A stretch of 64,000 bases of DNA from Burkholderia catarinensis (lineage in GTDB: Bacteria > Pseudomonadota > Gammaproteobacteria > Burkholderiales > Burkholderiaceae). Location of the stretch: assembly GCF_001883705.2 (NCBI RefSeq), contig NZ_MDEQ02000002.1, forward strand, positions 409,498 to 473,497. The letters run 5' to 3'. Below are positions 25,816 through 33,870 of this stretch, piece by piece. A model generated the notes under the pieces. It did not search any database and was not told the DNA's origin. It saw only the letters and a program-made list of their open reading frames with translations. The position numbers were made by a program, and so were the translations under genes. Position 1 is the stretch's first letter, and each line of letters begins with the position of its first letter.

Positions 25816-27174
25816 ATGAATCGCGCACCCGTGGTCGATGTCCAGACCTTCATCAACGAGCAGCCGTTCGGCGGCTTTCAATGGCTCGTGTTCGTCATGT
25901 GTTTCGTGATCGTGCTGCTCGACGGCTTCGATACGGCCGCGATCGGCTTTATCGCGCCGTCGCTGCTGGGCGAATGGAACCTCACCAAGCCCGATCTCGC
26001 GCCCGTGCTGAGCGCCGCGCTGTTCGGCCTCGCGTGCGGCGCGCTCGTGTCGGGCCCGCTGTCCGACCGGCTCGGGCGGCGCGTACTGCTGATCGGCTCC
26101 GTATTCCTGTTCGGTGTCGCGTGCCTCTTTTCCGCGTTCTCGACGACCATCGGGCACCTGACGATCCTGCGTTTCATCACCGGCGTCGGGCTGGGCGCGG
26201 CGATGCCGAATGCCGTCACGATGATGGGCGAGTTCTGCCCGGACAAGCGCCGCGCGACCGTGATCAACCTGATGTTCTGCGGCTTCCCGCTCGGCGCCGC
26301 GTTCGGCGGTTTCCTGGCCGCCTGGATGATTCCGCATTTCGGCTGGCGCAGCGTGCTGATGCTCGGCGGCGTGACGCCGCTGCTGCTCGGCGTGCTGTTG
26401 CTGCTGAAGATGCCGGAATCGGTGCGCTTCATGGTCGCGAGCGGCCAGGCCGTCGACCGGATCCGCGCGACGCTCGCGCGCCTCTCGCGCGACGCGCTGA
26501 ACGCCGACTCGTTCGCGATGACCGAAGCCGCGCCGCAGACGGGCAGCAAGGGGCTCGGCGTCGTGCTGTCGCGTTCTTACATCGTCGGCTCCGTGATGCT
26601 GTGGATCGCCTACTTCATGGGCCTCGTGATCTTCTACGCATCGATCAACTGGATGCCGATCCTGCTGAAGGATGCCGGCCTGACGCCGAAGAGCGCGACG
26701 CTTATTTCGGCGCTGTTCCCGCTCGGCGGCGTGGGCGCCGTGCTGTGCGGCGTGCTGATGGATCGCTTCAACGCGAACCGCGTGATCGCCGTGTGCTATG
26801 CGCTGACGGCTGTCAGCGTCTATGCGATCGGGCAGGCGGCCGGCAACGTCGGGCTGCTCGTGCTGGTCGTGTTCGTGGCCGGCGTGCTGATGAACACCGC
26901 GCAATCGTCGATGCCGGCGCTCGCCGCCGCGTTCTATCCGACCGAGGGGCGCGGCACGGGGGTTGCATGGATGCTCGGCGTCGGCCGCTTCGGCGGGATC
27001 GCGGGGTCGTTCCTCGTCGCCGAACTGACGCGCCGGCACTTCTCGTTCGCGGGCGTGTTCGCGACGATCGCCGTCGCGGGCTTGCTGGCGTGCATCGCGT
27101 TGTTGATCAAGCAGATGGCGCGGCCGCATGGCGTCGCGCAGCCTGCAGGCAAGATCGAGTCGCTCGGGCATTGA
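25816..27174 (+). CDS. pcaK: Aromatic acid:H+ symporter, PcaK-like MFS transporter
   Basis: A 452-residue inner-membrane permease of the AAHS group of MFS. The diagnostic DGFD motif (LLDGFDTAAIGFIAPSLL) is in the first transmembrane helix near residue 35, as in PcaK and BenK, and SDRLGRRVLL near residue 85 is the loop 2-3 signature. About twelve hydrophobic segments are seen. AAAGGAG lies nine bases before the ATG. Clustered with pobA and pca genes, it most likely imports 4-hydroxybenzoate or protocatechuate. Confidence 0.9.
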   Translation: MNRAPVVDVQTFINEQPFGGFQWLVFVMCFVIVLLDGFDTAAIGFIAPSLLGEWNLTKPDLAPVLSAALFGLACGALVSGPLSDRLGRRVLLIGSVFLFGVACLFSAFSTTIGHLTILRFITGVGLGAAMPNAVTMMGEFCPDKRRATVINLMFCGFPLGAAFGGFLAAWMIPHFGWRSVLMLGGVTPLLLGVLLLLKMPESVRFMVASGQAVDRIRATLARLSRDALNADSFAMTEAAPQTGSKGLGVVLSRSYIVGSVMLWIAYFMGLVIFYASINWMPILLKDAGLTPKSATLISALFPLGGVGAVLCGVLMDRFNANRVIAVCYALTAVSVYAIGQAAGNVGLLVLVVFVAGVLMNTAQSSMPALAAAFYPTEGRGTGVAWMLGVGRFGGIAGSFLVAELTRRHFSFAGVFATIAVAGLLACIALLIKQMARPHGVAQPAGKIESLGH

Positions 27175-27183
27175 GCGAAGTGC

Positions 27184-27206
27184 GGGCCGGTGCGTTGCGC
27201 CGGCCC
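27184..27206. terminator. Hairpin between convergent pcaK-like and small hypothetical genes
   Basis: The arms GGGCCGG and CCGGCCC pair perfectly across a nine-base interior that can add TGC/GCG partial pairs. It lies ten bases after the transporter stop and 25 bases before the stop of the convergent small gene. No clear T run follows on either strand. Confidence 0.55.
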
Positions 27207-27231
27207 TGGGTGAGCGGCACCGTTCGGGCCG

Positions 27232-27480
27232 CTATTCTTCCGCGTCGTGTTGCTTGACGAAGTTGCGCAGATACGCGAGCAGCGCGGCCTCCCGGCTGCG
27301 GTGATCGGCGAGGTTCGCGGCGCCCATGTCTTCCTCTTCACCGAACATCGTCGGCGGTGCGCAGTAGGTGCCGATCTCGATGTCTTCGCGCAGTACGCGG
27401 ATCTCGTGCGTCAGCGGATGGTACTCGGCGATCCAGTGCATCCCCTCGATGTGTTCGCCCGTCCTCAGCAGTGGCTTCAT
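27232..27480 (-). CDS. Small hypothetical protein
   Basis: An 82-residue acidic cytoplasmic protein that I do not recognise. GGGAG lies seven bases before the ATG at 27480, which decides the start; the frame is open far upstream, but that part is antisense to a LysE-type gene. Features: a strand-rich front (EGMHWIAEYHPLTHEIRVL), an acidic middle (MFGEEEDMGAANL) and a C-terminal helix (REAALLAYLRNFVKQH). Composition matches the core genome. It is convergent with the PcaK-like gene. Confidence 0.65.
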   Translation of the reverse strand: MKPLLRTGEHIEGMHWIAEYHPLTHEIRVLREDIEIGTYCAPPTMFGEEEDMGAANLADHRSREAALLAYLRNFVKQHDAEE

Positions 27481-27587
27481 CGGCAATCTCCCGGCAGCAG
27501 CGGCGCAACCGGCGAAGCGGTTGCGCGCGCCCGTACCAAAAGGGTACGCCTGCCTCGCGTGAATCTCAACGGGCGCGTTGTGAGCGC

Positions 27588-28205
27588 TCACTGCGGCAGC
27601 AGGTGTGCGACCAGCGGATACAGCGACAGGATCAGCAGCACGGCCATCGTCACGTTGAAGATGCGCAGCGCGCGGGGATTCGACAGGAAGCGGCGCAGGC
27701 CGAGGCCGAACGCGGCCCACAGGCAGATGCACGGGAAACCGATCAGGATGAACACGACGGCCATCCATGCGGCGTTCATCCCGTAGTCGGCGGACAGGCG
27801 GATCGTCGTCGCGGCGGTCAGCACCATCATCCAGGCCTTCGGATTGATCCACTGGAATGCGGCGGCTTCGATGAGCGTCATCGGCCGCGGCTTGCCGCCG
27901 TGCGCTTTCACTTCGCCTGACGTGCCGATGCGCCACGCGAGGTACAGCAGGTACGCGACGCTCGCGGCTTCGAGGATCGTGTACAGCAGCGGCAGGCGCC
28001 TGAACGCTTCGCCGAGGCCGAAGCCGACGCAGAGCATCAGGATCGCGACGCCGAGGCTGATGCCGAACAGGTGCGGCATCGTGCGGCGGAAACCGAAATT
28101 CACGCCGGACGCGAGCAGCATCGTGTTGTTCGGGCCGGGCGTGATCGACGTGACGAGCGCGAACAGCATGCCGGCGGGCAGTGCGCTCAGGGTGAGGAAT
28201 TCCAT
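27588..28205 (-). CDS. LysE/RhtB family amino acid exporter
   Basis: A 205-residue inner-membrane protein with about six hydrophobic segments. The family motif SITPGPNNTMLLASGVNFG (residues 20-38) is diagnostic of the RhtB/LysE translocators, and FQWINPKAWMMVL near residue 118 is the second conserved block. Substrate is unknown; relatives export homoserine, threonine, cysteine or other amino acids. About 60 bases upstream are three GGTACRG repeats that look like an operator. This is the last gene before the foreign island. Confidence 0.88.
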   Translation of the reverse strand: MEFLTLSALPAGMLFALVTSITPGPNNTMLLASGVNFGFRRTMPHLFGISLGVAILMLCVGFGLGEAFRRLPLLYTILEAASVAYLLYLAWRIGTSGEVKAHGGKPRPMTLIEAAAFQWINPKAWMMVLTAATTIRLSADYGMNAAWMAVVFILIGFPCICLWAAFGLGLRRFLSNPRALRIFNVTMAVLLILSLYPLVAHLLPQ

Positions 28206-28262
28206 CGCGGGTTCTCCATTCGGTTCGAGGCTGGGATGGAGATCAGTTTAGCGACGGTTTTC

Positions 28263-28304
28263 GGTACAGTACCGGTACAGTTGGTTTGACGATTGCCGGT
28301 ACGG
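28263..28304. promoter_or_regulatory. Three GGTACRG direct repeats, possible MocR/GntR operator
   Basis: GGTACAG occurs at 28263..28269 and 28274..28280 (11 bases apart), and GGTACGG at 28298..28304. Directly repeated sites of this type are known for MocR-like GntR regulators, which often sit beside transporter genes. No such regulator gene is present in the window, so the assignment is tentative. Confidence 0.45.
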
Positions 28305-28572
28305 GGAGGTGGGGAGGGCAGGGGCTAGATCGGATTCATGGGCTTTCGTGATCAGATGCGCTCGGGCAATCGGTCGCCCGTAACATTCGATAGCAATCTG
28401 TGGTGAAGACCCAGCGTGCCGCGCCGTGAGTCAGGAGGAAATACTGGCCAGCTGGGGTGATACTCATTGACCCGCTCGCCAGAATGCCCGGCATACACTT
28501 GCCGGCGGTGTGGGGACGGTCGGGGTCTACAGAAGAACTAGACGATGACGCTCTCTACGTCACGATCTAAGT

Positions 28573-28600
28573 GTTCGAGACCCGGTAAGAGGTCTCGAAC
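28573..28600 (-). terminator. Perfect hairpin downstream of the AvcD operon
   Basis: A ten-base perfect stem GTTCGAGACC/GGTCTCGAAC with an eight-base loop starts nine bases after the stop of the small open frame that follows avcD on the minus strand. No T run follows, but the position fits a transcript end. The sequence also resembles a T-arm, so a relic of a tRNA-type integration site cannot be excluded. Confidence 0.5.
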
Positions 28601-28609
28601 GAGGAGAAA

Positions 28610-28804
28610 CTACTTCGCAATCACCCGTGTACGGAGCAACTGTTCGATGACCCGTCGCTGGAACGACGTTGTAGGTGTGGAATTCGGGAAGCGCACAAGA
28701 TTCGCAGCGCTCGGTTGCGGCGGCTGCTTCGGCATGCGAGTTGACTCAGGCACATCAAGCTTCAAAGAGAGCTGCCTGCTCTCCGGACGTTGCGTCTCTT
28801 TCAT
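28610..28804 (-). CDS. Candidate small basic protein overlapping the avcD 3' end
   Basis: A 64-codon frame whose ATG at 28804 lies inside the end of avcD (50-base overlap, other frame) and which stops nine bases before a perfect hairpin. GGAG precedes the ATG by ten bases. The product is basic (many Arg and Lys), with a proline-rich middle and a C-terminal helix (FQRRVIEQLLRTRVIAK). I recognise no family. The overlap and the hairpin position argue for a real co-translated gene; the short length argues for caution. Confidence 0.42.
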   Translation of the reverse strand: MKETQRPESRQLSLKLDVPESTRMPKQPPQPSAANLVRFPNSTPTTSFQRRVIEQLLRTRVIAK

Positions 28805-30407
28805 GTTGCGCATACTCCGCGATAACGTACTTCTCATGGGTCGGGAAGTCATCCAACGAGACAGCGACCAACGGGGATGCAGTGCGCCTGTCAAACGAGC
28901 GTAGTTTTCCACTGGCGTCTTTCCGTGTCAACTTCGCGTTGAACAATGCGAGCATGTCCTTCGGTGCCACGCCGGAGTATTGCAGAAATACTACTTTTTC
29001 GGCGGCGTCCTTGCCGTCCTCTGAGACTGCGTCGCGGTGGAGGTCCAACGCGAGACTCTTCGGATACGGTTCGATATATAGAACTTTCGCGATGCCGCTG
29101 GCGACAATGTGTCGCGCACAGGAGTGGCATGGAAACGTTGTTGCGTACAGTGTGCCCCCTAGAAGCCCAGGTTTGTTTGCCCTGGCCACGGAGACGATTG
29201 CATCCATCTCGGCGTGGACGGCCCGCGAATATTCGATTAATTGCTTTACGTCTGTTTCCTTTAGCGCAGAGATGACCGCGTCCTTGAGAGCCGAGTCTAC
29301 GATCAGATTTTCTTCGATCAACTTGCGTGCGATCTGATCATATAGTTTTTCCTTCTTCCGATCGTTATGGCAGCAATGCCCAGACCATTTGAAGCATCGG
29401 TGGTCGTTCCCTTCATTCTCTTCGCTGTAAAGGCCTCCGCCGAATCTAGGCACGTCATTTCTTCCAAGTCCAATTACATGGCCGGAAGAGTCGGTAATTG
29501 CAGCCCCTACTTGTCTAGACATACAGGCGGATTTTGCTGCTTCTGCATGCGCAGCATACATCGATGATTCGTCGGTCGTTGGAGTGTGGATCGGATAGCC
29601 AAATAGGATGTCGATATATCGATTCAGGGAATTTTTTAGGTCGATTTCAGTCGACTGGTCGTTTCTGACAAAGAAGTCGGCCTCATGAAACACGTCTCGG
29701 ACACTTTGGCCATGTCCGCGCTTTTCGACCTCATCGTAATCTGTTTTTATTATCTCGTTTAGCTTGTCGGATTCCAATCCTTGTACATGCTGTAAGCGAT
29801 CTTTGCGGACTGCTTCGGGGGCGAATACGCCGAACACCCAAAACATTTGTCCATAAGTGTCGCGAAGAAGCTTCAGTTCCTCAGGATTTTTCAGTGAGTC
29901 GATAATGTGAATTCGTCTCTGGCTAATAGGAACTTCATTTCCCTCGGCTGTTTTTTGTGTGCCAAATTTCTCTCGAACTTCGGCAATTTTTTCGATTGCT
30001 TTTGCGGCAAGATAGCCGTGTCCGAAGCTTTTTCGCAGAGTATCCCCGACCTTTTGGAGATGTTTGACGCGAGCAGCACCTGTCATGGTCGTCGCGTTTT
30101 TTTCATGGACCAAGTGAGCATAATCGCTAATTAGATCGCTGAGCTTATATTTTTCGATTGCATATCCGTAAGAGTGTTCTAAAATTTCGCCGATTTCATT
30201 TCCCACTGTTGTGCAACCCGATCCTACTGGGCCAACGAGTGCAATAATTAATTCTTCGGTTATACGGTCCTTTAATTTCGGAATCGCATTGTTGGCAGTT
30301 GAAGCCGTGGTTGCTGGTGTGGGTGGGCCGATTTGAGCGTCGGCCGGAAGACCCGCAGATACAGCCTTAATTGGAATATGCATTTTTCGAATCCCCTGTT
30401 GCAACAT
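28755..30407 (-). CDS. avcD: Anti-phage dCTP/dCMP deaminase, AvcD/DcdV type
   Basis: A 550-residue two-domain protein. The N-terminal half is a P-loop kinase-like domain with GPVGSGCTT at residues 59-67, where the usual lysine is Cys; an atypical Walker A is also found in characterised AvcD, as I recall. The C-terminal half is a zinc deoxycytidylate deaminase with HAE at 398-400 and PCHSC at 426-430. This architecture matches AvcD of Vibrio and the E. coli anti-phage dCTP deaminases, which drain dCTP/dCMP during infection. Vibrio AvcD is held inactive by an upstream RNA, AvcI. AAGGA precedes the ATG at 30407. Codon use is visibly more AT-rich than the core genes, a sign of transfer. The neighbour is a second defence-like gene. 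Confidence 0.88.
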   Translation of the reverse strand: MLQQGIRKMHIPIKAVSAGLPADAQIGPPTPATTASTANNAIPKLKDRITEELIIALVGPVGSGCTTVGNEIGEILEHSYGYAIEKYKLSDLISDYAHLVHEKNATTMTGAARVKHLQKVGDTLRKSFGHGYLAAKAIEKIAEVREKFGTQKTAEGNEVPISQRRIHIIDSLKNPEELKLLRDTYGQMFWVFGVFAPEAVRKDRLQHVQGLESDKLNEIIKTDYDEVEKRGHGQSVRDVFHEADFFVRNDQSTEIDLKNSLNRYIDILFGYPIHTPTTDESSMYAAHAEAAKSACMSRQVGAAITDSSGHVIGLGRNDVPRFGGGLYSEENEGNDHRCFKWSGHCCHNDRKKEKLYDQIARKLIEENLIVDSALKDAVISALKETDVKQLIEYSRAVHAEMDAIVSVARANKPGLLGGTLYATTFPCHSCARHIVASGIAKVLYIEPYPKSLALDLHRDAVSEDGKDAAEKVVFLQYSGVAPKDMLALFNAKLTRKDASGKLRSFDRRTASPLVAVSLDDFPTHEKYVIAEYAQHERDATSGEQAALFEA

Positions 30408-30920
30408 CGCACGGCTTCCTTGGCCTGGCGGTGAGCTTGGTCACGAATTGACTTGCTGATTTTTTAACAATCATGCCATCTCAGTTTGAATGCATCAACG
30501 CGAAAATACCCTTGGTAGAAGAAAATTTTTCCGAAGATGTTCTTGCGTTTCGCTGACGGTCATCGAACGAATTGAAGCGTGGCTCGCCGTTCGCAAAGTA
30601 ATTGAATTGTTTGCCGCGATATCGTCGGCCGGTGGCTGGAGCGAAACTATGGACAACTGGCGAGAGCTGCACGTGTGGTGTGCGCGCCGTAGTGCCGCGC
30701 GTTGTGAACGGCTTTCACTATGTCCAGACATGTTTGCGCGTCTCGGGTTATTCGGCCGACGCGTTCAAGGTTGCATCAGCACGCAAACGGTTAAACGTGA
30801 TCTAGAGTTGAGACACATTCAAGCTATACCTCAGGATCTGGTCTAGGCATTTTGAGCTCCTCTCAAGTATTTGCTACGAGAACGTGGCAAAGTAGTGCCT
30901 GTTGAAAAAATCAAATAGGT
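30408..30920. other. Divergent intergenic region between two defence genes; possible AvcI-like RNA
   Basis: No protein gene is convincing here; a 118-codon plus-strand frame at 30490 has no ribosome binding site or family. The region is the shared promoter area of avcD and the SNIPE-like gene. In Vibrio, the AvcI RNA that inhibits AvcD is encoded directly upstream of avcD, so a similar RNA could lie on the minus strand here. I see AT-rich symmetric stretches around 30520-30545 but cannot identify the RNA by sequence alone. Confidence 0.35.
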
Positions 30921-32660
30921 GTGCCAGGACCGCTACCAGAGCCGACGGCACGCAGAACCTTGAGAGAGACCGTGGCTTTAACTCTAACAATTCTTGTCAT
31001 CTTCGTCGCCTTGTTGCTGTGGCGATACTCCGTGGCCACACAGGCATTGTCAGCGATCAAGAAGGAGGCTGCCGACCTCGATACGCGCTTCGAAGCATTG
31101 CGAACAGCGAAGGAGGAAAACGATGCTACTAACGCGCGCGACATTGCTGACTTGCGAGAGCAACTGGCGACAGCGACGGCGGACAGAGACTCGCTCTCCA
31201 AGTTTGTCGGCATACGCAACACTGTGGCCGAGGCTGACCGCATTAGGTTCGAAGCTGCTCAAATTCTGAACTTCGCTGAGAGCAAGTCTGCGGCGTCGGT
31301 TGCGGCTGCCATGGAAGAGGCGACACGTTTGCTGGTAGAAGCGACGGCTGAAACCAAGCAGAGGCGCGGCGAGGCGGAGCAGATGATTTCGCGCGCGAGC
31401 TTGCAAGCAGCAAAGGTTATCGAGGACGCTCGTGCGCGAGCGGAGGAAATCGGTGGCGATGCTCTCCGTGCGCTGGAGGATGCTGATCGCCTGACCGCGA
31501 CTGTGGCGGCCATGAAGAACGTCATTGACGGTTACGGGGATTCGTACATGATTCCCAGCCATAGTTTGCTCGATGACCTGGCCGAAACCTATTCGCATAC
31601 GGAGGCCGGAAAGCAACTTAAAGTTGCGCGCGACTACTCGAAATTAATGGCAACACAGAAACGGGCTGCCGAGTGCGATTACGTGGAGAAAATCCGCCGT
31701 GATACTGCTATCAGGTTTGTAGTTGACGCTTTTAACGGGAAGGTAGATTCCATCCTCTCGCGCTCTAAAGTAGACAACTTCGGCGCGCTGCAACAGGAAG
31801 TCAAGGACGCCGCGGCACTGGTGAACCACAACGGCACCGCGTTCCGGAATGCACGGATTTTGAAGGAGTACGTCGAGGCACGCATTGACGAGCTGATCTG
31901 GGCGGTACGGACGTACGAGCTTCGCGAGCGCGAGAAGGAGGAGCAGCGGCAGATCCGTGAGCAGATGCGTGAGGAGGAGAAGGCTCGCCGAGAGTATGAG
32001 CGTGCGATGCGTGACGCTGCGAAGGAGCAAGATCTCATTCGCCATGCGATGGAGAAGGCGCAAAGTCAGATTGCTCGAGCAACGGAAGAGCAGAAAGCGC
32101 AGTTCCAGGCTCAGCTTGCCGAGCTAGAAGAAAAGTTGCGGCAAGCCGAAGAGAAGAACCAGCGTGCGCTTTCGATGGCGCAGCAAACGAAAGCTGGTCA
32201 CGTCTACATCATTTCCAACATCGGCTCGTTCGGCGAGCATGTTTACAAGGTTGGCCTAACGCGCCGTCTTGAACCGTTGGACCGCGTTCGAGAGCTGGGA
32301 GATGCGAGCGTGCCGTTCTCGTTTGATGTACATGCGATGATTTGGTCGGAGGATGCTCCGGAGCTCGAGCGGACGTTGCATCGCAAGTTCTTCGAGGCGC
32401 AGGTTAACAAGGTGAATCCGCGCAAGGAGTTCTTCCGTGTGGGCCTCGCGGATCTGCGGGCAACCGTCGAGGACATGGGGCTGAACGTGTCATGGACGAT
32501 GACGGCTGCTGCTGCGCAGTATCGCGAGAGTCTTGCGATTGCGCGTCAGATCGAGTCGGACCCGGAACTGCGCGATAAGTGGTTCAGGCAGCAAATCGCT
32601 TATGAGGCAGCCTTAGAGGGAGATGAGGCTAGTGCGGCGGAGTCTCCGGCCATAGTTTGA
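30921..32660 (+). CDS. Membrane-anchored DUF4041/GIY-YIG nuclease, SNIPE-like phage defence protein
   Basis: A 579-residue protein. A single transmembrane helix lies at about residues 18-37 (LTILVIFVALLLW), followed by a long charged coiled coil (40-250). A DUF4041 domain (about 270-400) contains the highly charged REKEEQRQIREQMREEEKA. A GIY-YIG/MUG113 nuclease domain (about 426-510) shows VYIIS as GIY, YKVG as YIG, a following Arg-rich helix and the Glu in ELERTLHRKF. This order matches SNIPE, reported recently as an inner-membrane nuclease that cuts phage DNA during injection. The GTG at 30921 has a weak ribosome binding site; a GTG at 30972 would put the membrane helix at the very N-terminus. 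It is divergent from avcD. Confidence 0.83.
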   Translation: MPGPLPEPTARRTLRETVALTLTILVIFVALLLWRYSVATQALSAIKKEAADLDTRFEALRTAKEENDATNARDIADLREQLATATADRDSLSKFVGIRNTVAEADRIRFEAAQILNFAESKSAASVAAAMEEATRLLVEATAETKQRRGEAEQMISRASLQAAKVIEDARARAEEIGGDALRALEDADRLTATVAAMKNVIDGYGDSYMIPSHSLLDDLAETYSHTEAGKQLKVARDYSKLMATQKRAAECDYVEKIRRDTAIRFVVDAFNGKVDSILSRSKVDNFGALQQEVKDAAALVNHNGTAFRNARILKEYVEARIDELIWAVRTYELREREKEEQRQIREQMREEEKARREYERAMRDAAKEQDLIRHAMEKAQSQIARATEEQKAQFQAQLAELEEKLRQAEEKNQRALSMAQQTKAGHVYIISNIGSFGEHVYKVGLTRRLEPLDRVRELGDASVPFSFDVHAMIWSEDAPELERTLHRKFFEAQVNKVNPRKEFFRVGLADLRATVEDMGLNVSWTMTAAAAQYRESLAIARQIESDPELRDKWFRQQIAYEAALEGDEASAAESPAIV

Positions 32661-32826
32661 TGCCATCGTCGACCTCGATGCCGAGATAGCGAACTGTGCT
32701 TTCCAGCTTCGTATGTCCGCGCAGCAACTGCACGGCGCGAAGGTTCTTCGTTTGCGGGTAGATCAGTGAAATCTTTGTGCGGCGCATCGTGTGGGTTCTG
32801 TATGCGGTAAGCGACCTAATGCCATC
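32629..32826 (-). pseudogene. C-terminal remnant of a tyrosine recombinase (integrase)
   Basis: About 65 codons match the end of phage-type integrases: the catalytic Arg in HTMRRTKISLIY, the GHTK histidine motif and the tyrosine in ESTVRYLGIEVDD. Everything upstream is missing, cut off near an IS256 fragment. The last codons run into the 3' end of the SNIPE-like gene on the opposite strand with a 32-base overlap. It is a relic of the element that probably brought in the defence genes. Confidence 0.82.
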
Positions 32827-32899
32827 ACGACCGTGAAGTGCCGCTGTTTGCGCTGAACCGCCGCTGGAATGAGCGTGCGTCGACGATGGTGAACGGCTG

Positions 32900-33652
32900 A
32901 AATGGGGAGCGACGACGGCGTGGTCAGCAACAAGGCCGTGTATCTGGCGCTGGGCATCCAGGCCGACGGCCAACGCGACGTGCTGGGCCTCTGGATCGAG
33001 CAGACCGAGGGCGCCAAATTCTGGCTCAAGGTGTTCAACGAACTGAAGACGCGCGGCTGTCAGGACATCCTGATCGCCGTGGTCGACGGCCTGAAGGGGC
33101 TGGCCGAGGCGATCGGCGCCGCCTACCCCCGGACAACCGTCCAGACCTGCATCGTGCATCTGATCCGCAACAGTCTGGAATATGCCGGCTGGAAGGACCG
33201 CAAGTCGGTTGCGCAGGCACTGCGCCCGATCTACGCGGCCGCCAGCGAAGACGCGGCAAGACAGGCGCTGCAAGACTTCGCTGACAGCCCTTGGGGTGAG
33301 AAATACCCGACCATCGTGCAATCGTGGCAGCGCGCTTGGGAGCATGTCGTCCCGTTCCTGGTGTTTCCGCCAGAAATCCGGCGGGTCGTTTATACGACAA
33401 ACGCGATCGAAAGCTTGAACATGCAGTTGCGCAAGATCATCAAGACGCGCGGCCACTTCCCGAATGACGAGGCGGCCATCAAGCTGCTCTGGCTGGCGCT
33501 ACGCAACGTGCTGGCCAAGACCGTGCGCGCCACCTTCGACTGGAAAGCAGCCATGAATCAGTTTGCTATCCTGTTCGGCGAGCGATTTACGCAGGCACGC
33601 AGATAACGTGTTGTTCAACCGCCTCGCCCACAAAAATGCGGACAGGTTCTGA
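32900..33652 (+). mobile_element. IS256-family element remnant with right end
   Basis: The transposase fragment is followed by a sequence with ACAAAAATGCGGACAGGTTC near 33630..33649, like the terminal repeats of IS256 members, so the right end appears to be kept. The left end is missing. The left limit is approximate. Confidence 0.65.
32902..33606 (+). pseudogene. IS256 family transposase, N-terminally truncated
   Basis: This codes for the C-terminal 234 residues of an IS256-type DDE transposase: the catalytic Asp in IAVVDGLKGLAEAI, the C-x2-H block QTCIVHLIRNS, and the Glu in TTNAIESLNMQLRK. Full-length members have about 400 residues, so roughly the first 170-190, including the first catalytic Asp, are absent. 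It cannot be active. The fragment starts near the integrase remnant, which suggests that insertion or recombination removed both 5' parts. Confidence 0.88.
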
Positions 33653-33796
33653 AATGGCGACGGAAGTTCGAACGGACACTGGTAAACTCCACCACCAAGA
33701 TGACTTACGACCGTTACCTGACAACAGCATCGGCCACACATGGGAATTTATATCGAGCGCCATTCACCAGTGATGCAGCAGTAGCAGTAACACCAT

Positions 33797-33870
33797 CTCG
33801 TGGGTCAAAATTCGCTGAAAACTACAGACCTAGGTGGGTCAATTCCGGGTGAACGTCAACATTGCCTAAC
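33797..33870. mobile_element. Terminal relic of an IS21-like element
   Basis: TGGGTCAAAATTC at 33801 and TGGGTCAATTC at 33835 are two copies, 34 bases apart, of a repeat of the kind found several times at the ends of IS21-family elements, followed by TGAACGTCAAC. No IstA or IstB coding sequence is present. The assignment is by pattern memory only. Confidence 0.4.

Larger units (their letters stand above)
28206..28609. other. Boundary region between core genome and island, no gene supported
   Basis: No coding gene is supported. The left 100 bases hold the promoter of the LysE-type gene with GGTACAG repeats. The middle contains no recognisable element. The right end has a perfect hairpin at 28573..28600. 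By eye, base composition and codon use change from core to accessory style somewhere between 28320 and 28560, so the left island junction is probably here. Confidence 0.5.

Noticed and set aside
28573..28600. tRNA fragment or attachment site
   Set aside because: The GTTCGAGACC arm resembles a T-arm, but no acceptor, anticodon arm or second repeat at the other island end was seen; a hairpin after an operon explains it as well.
30490..30846. 118-codon plus-strand open frame upstream of the SNIPE-like gene
   Set aside because: No binding site, odd composition, and it covers the shared promoter region.
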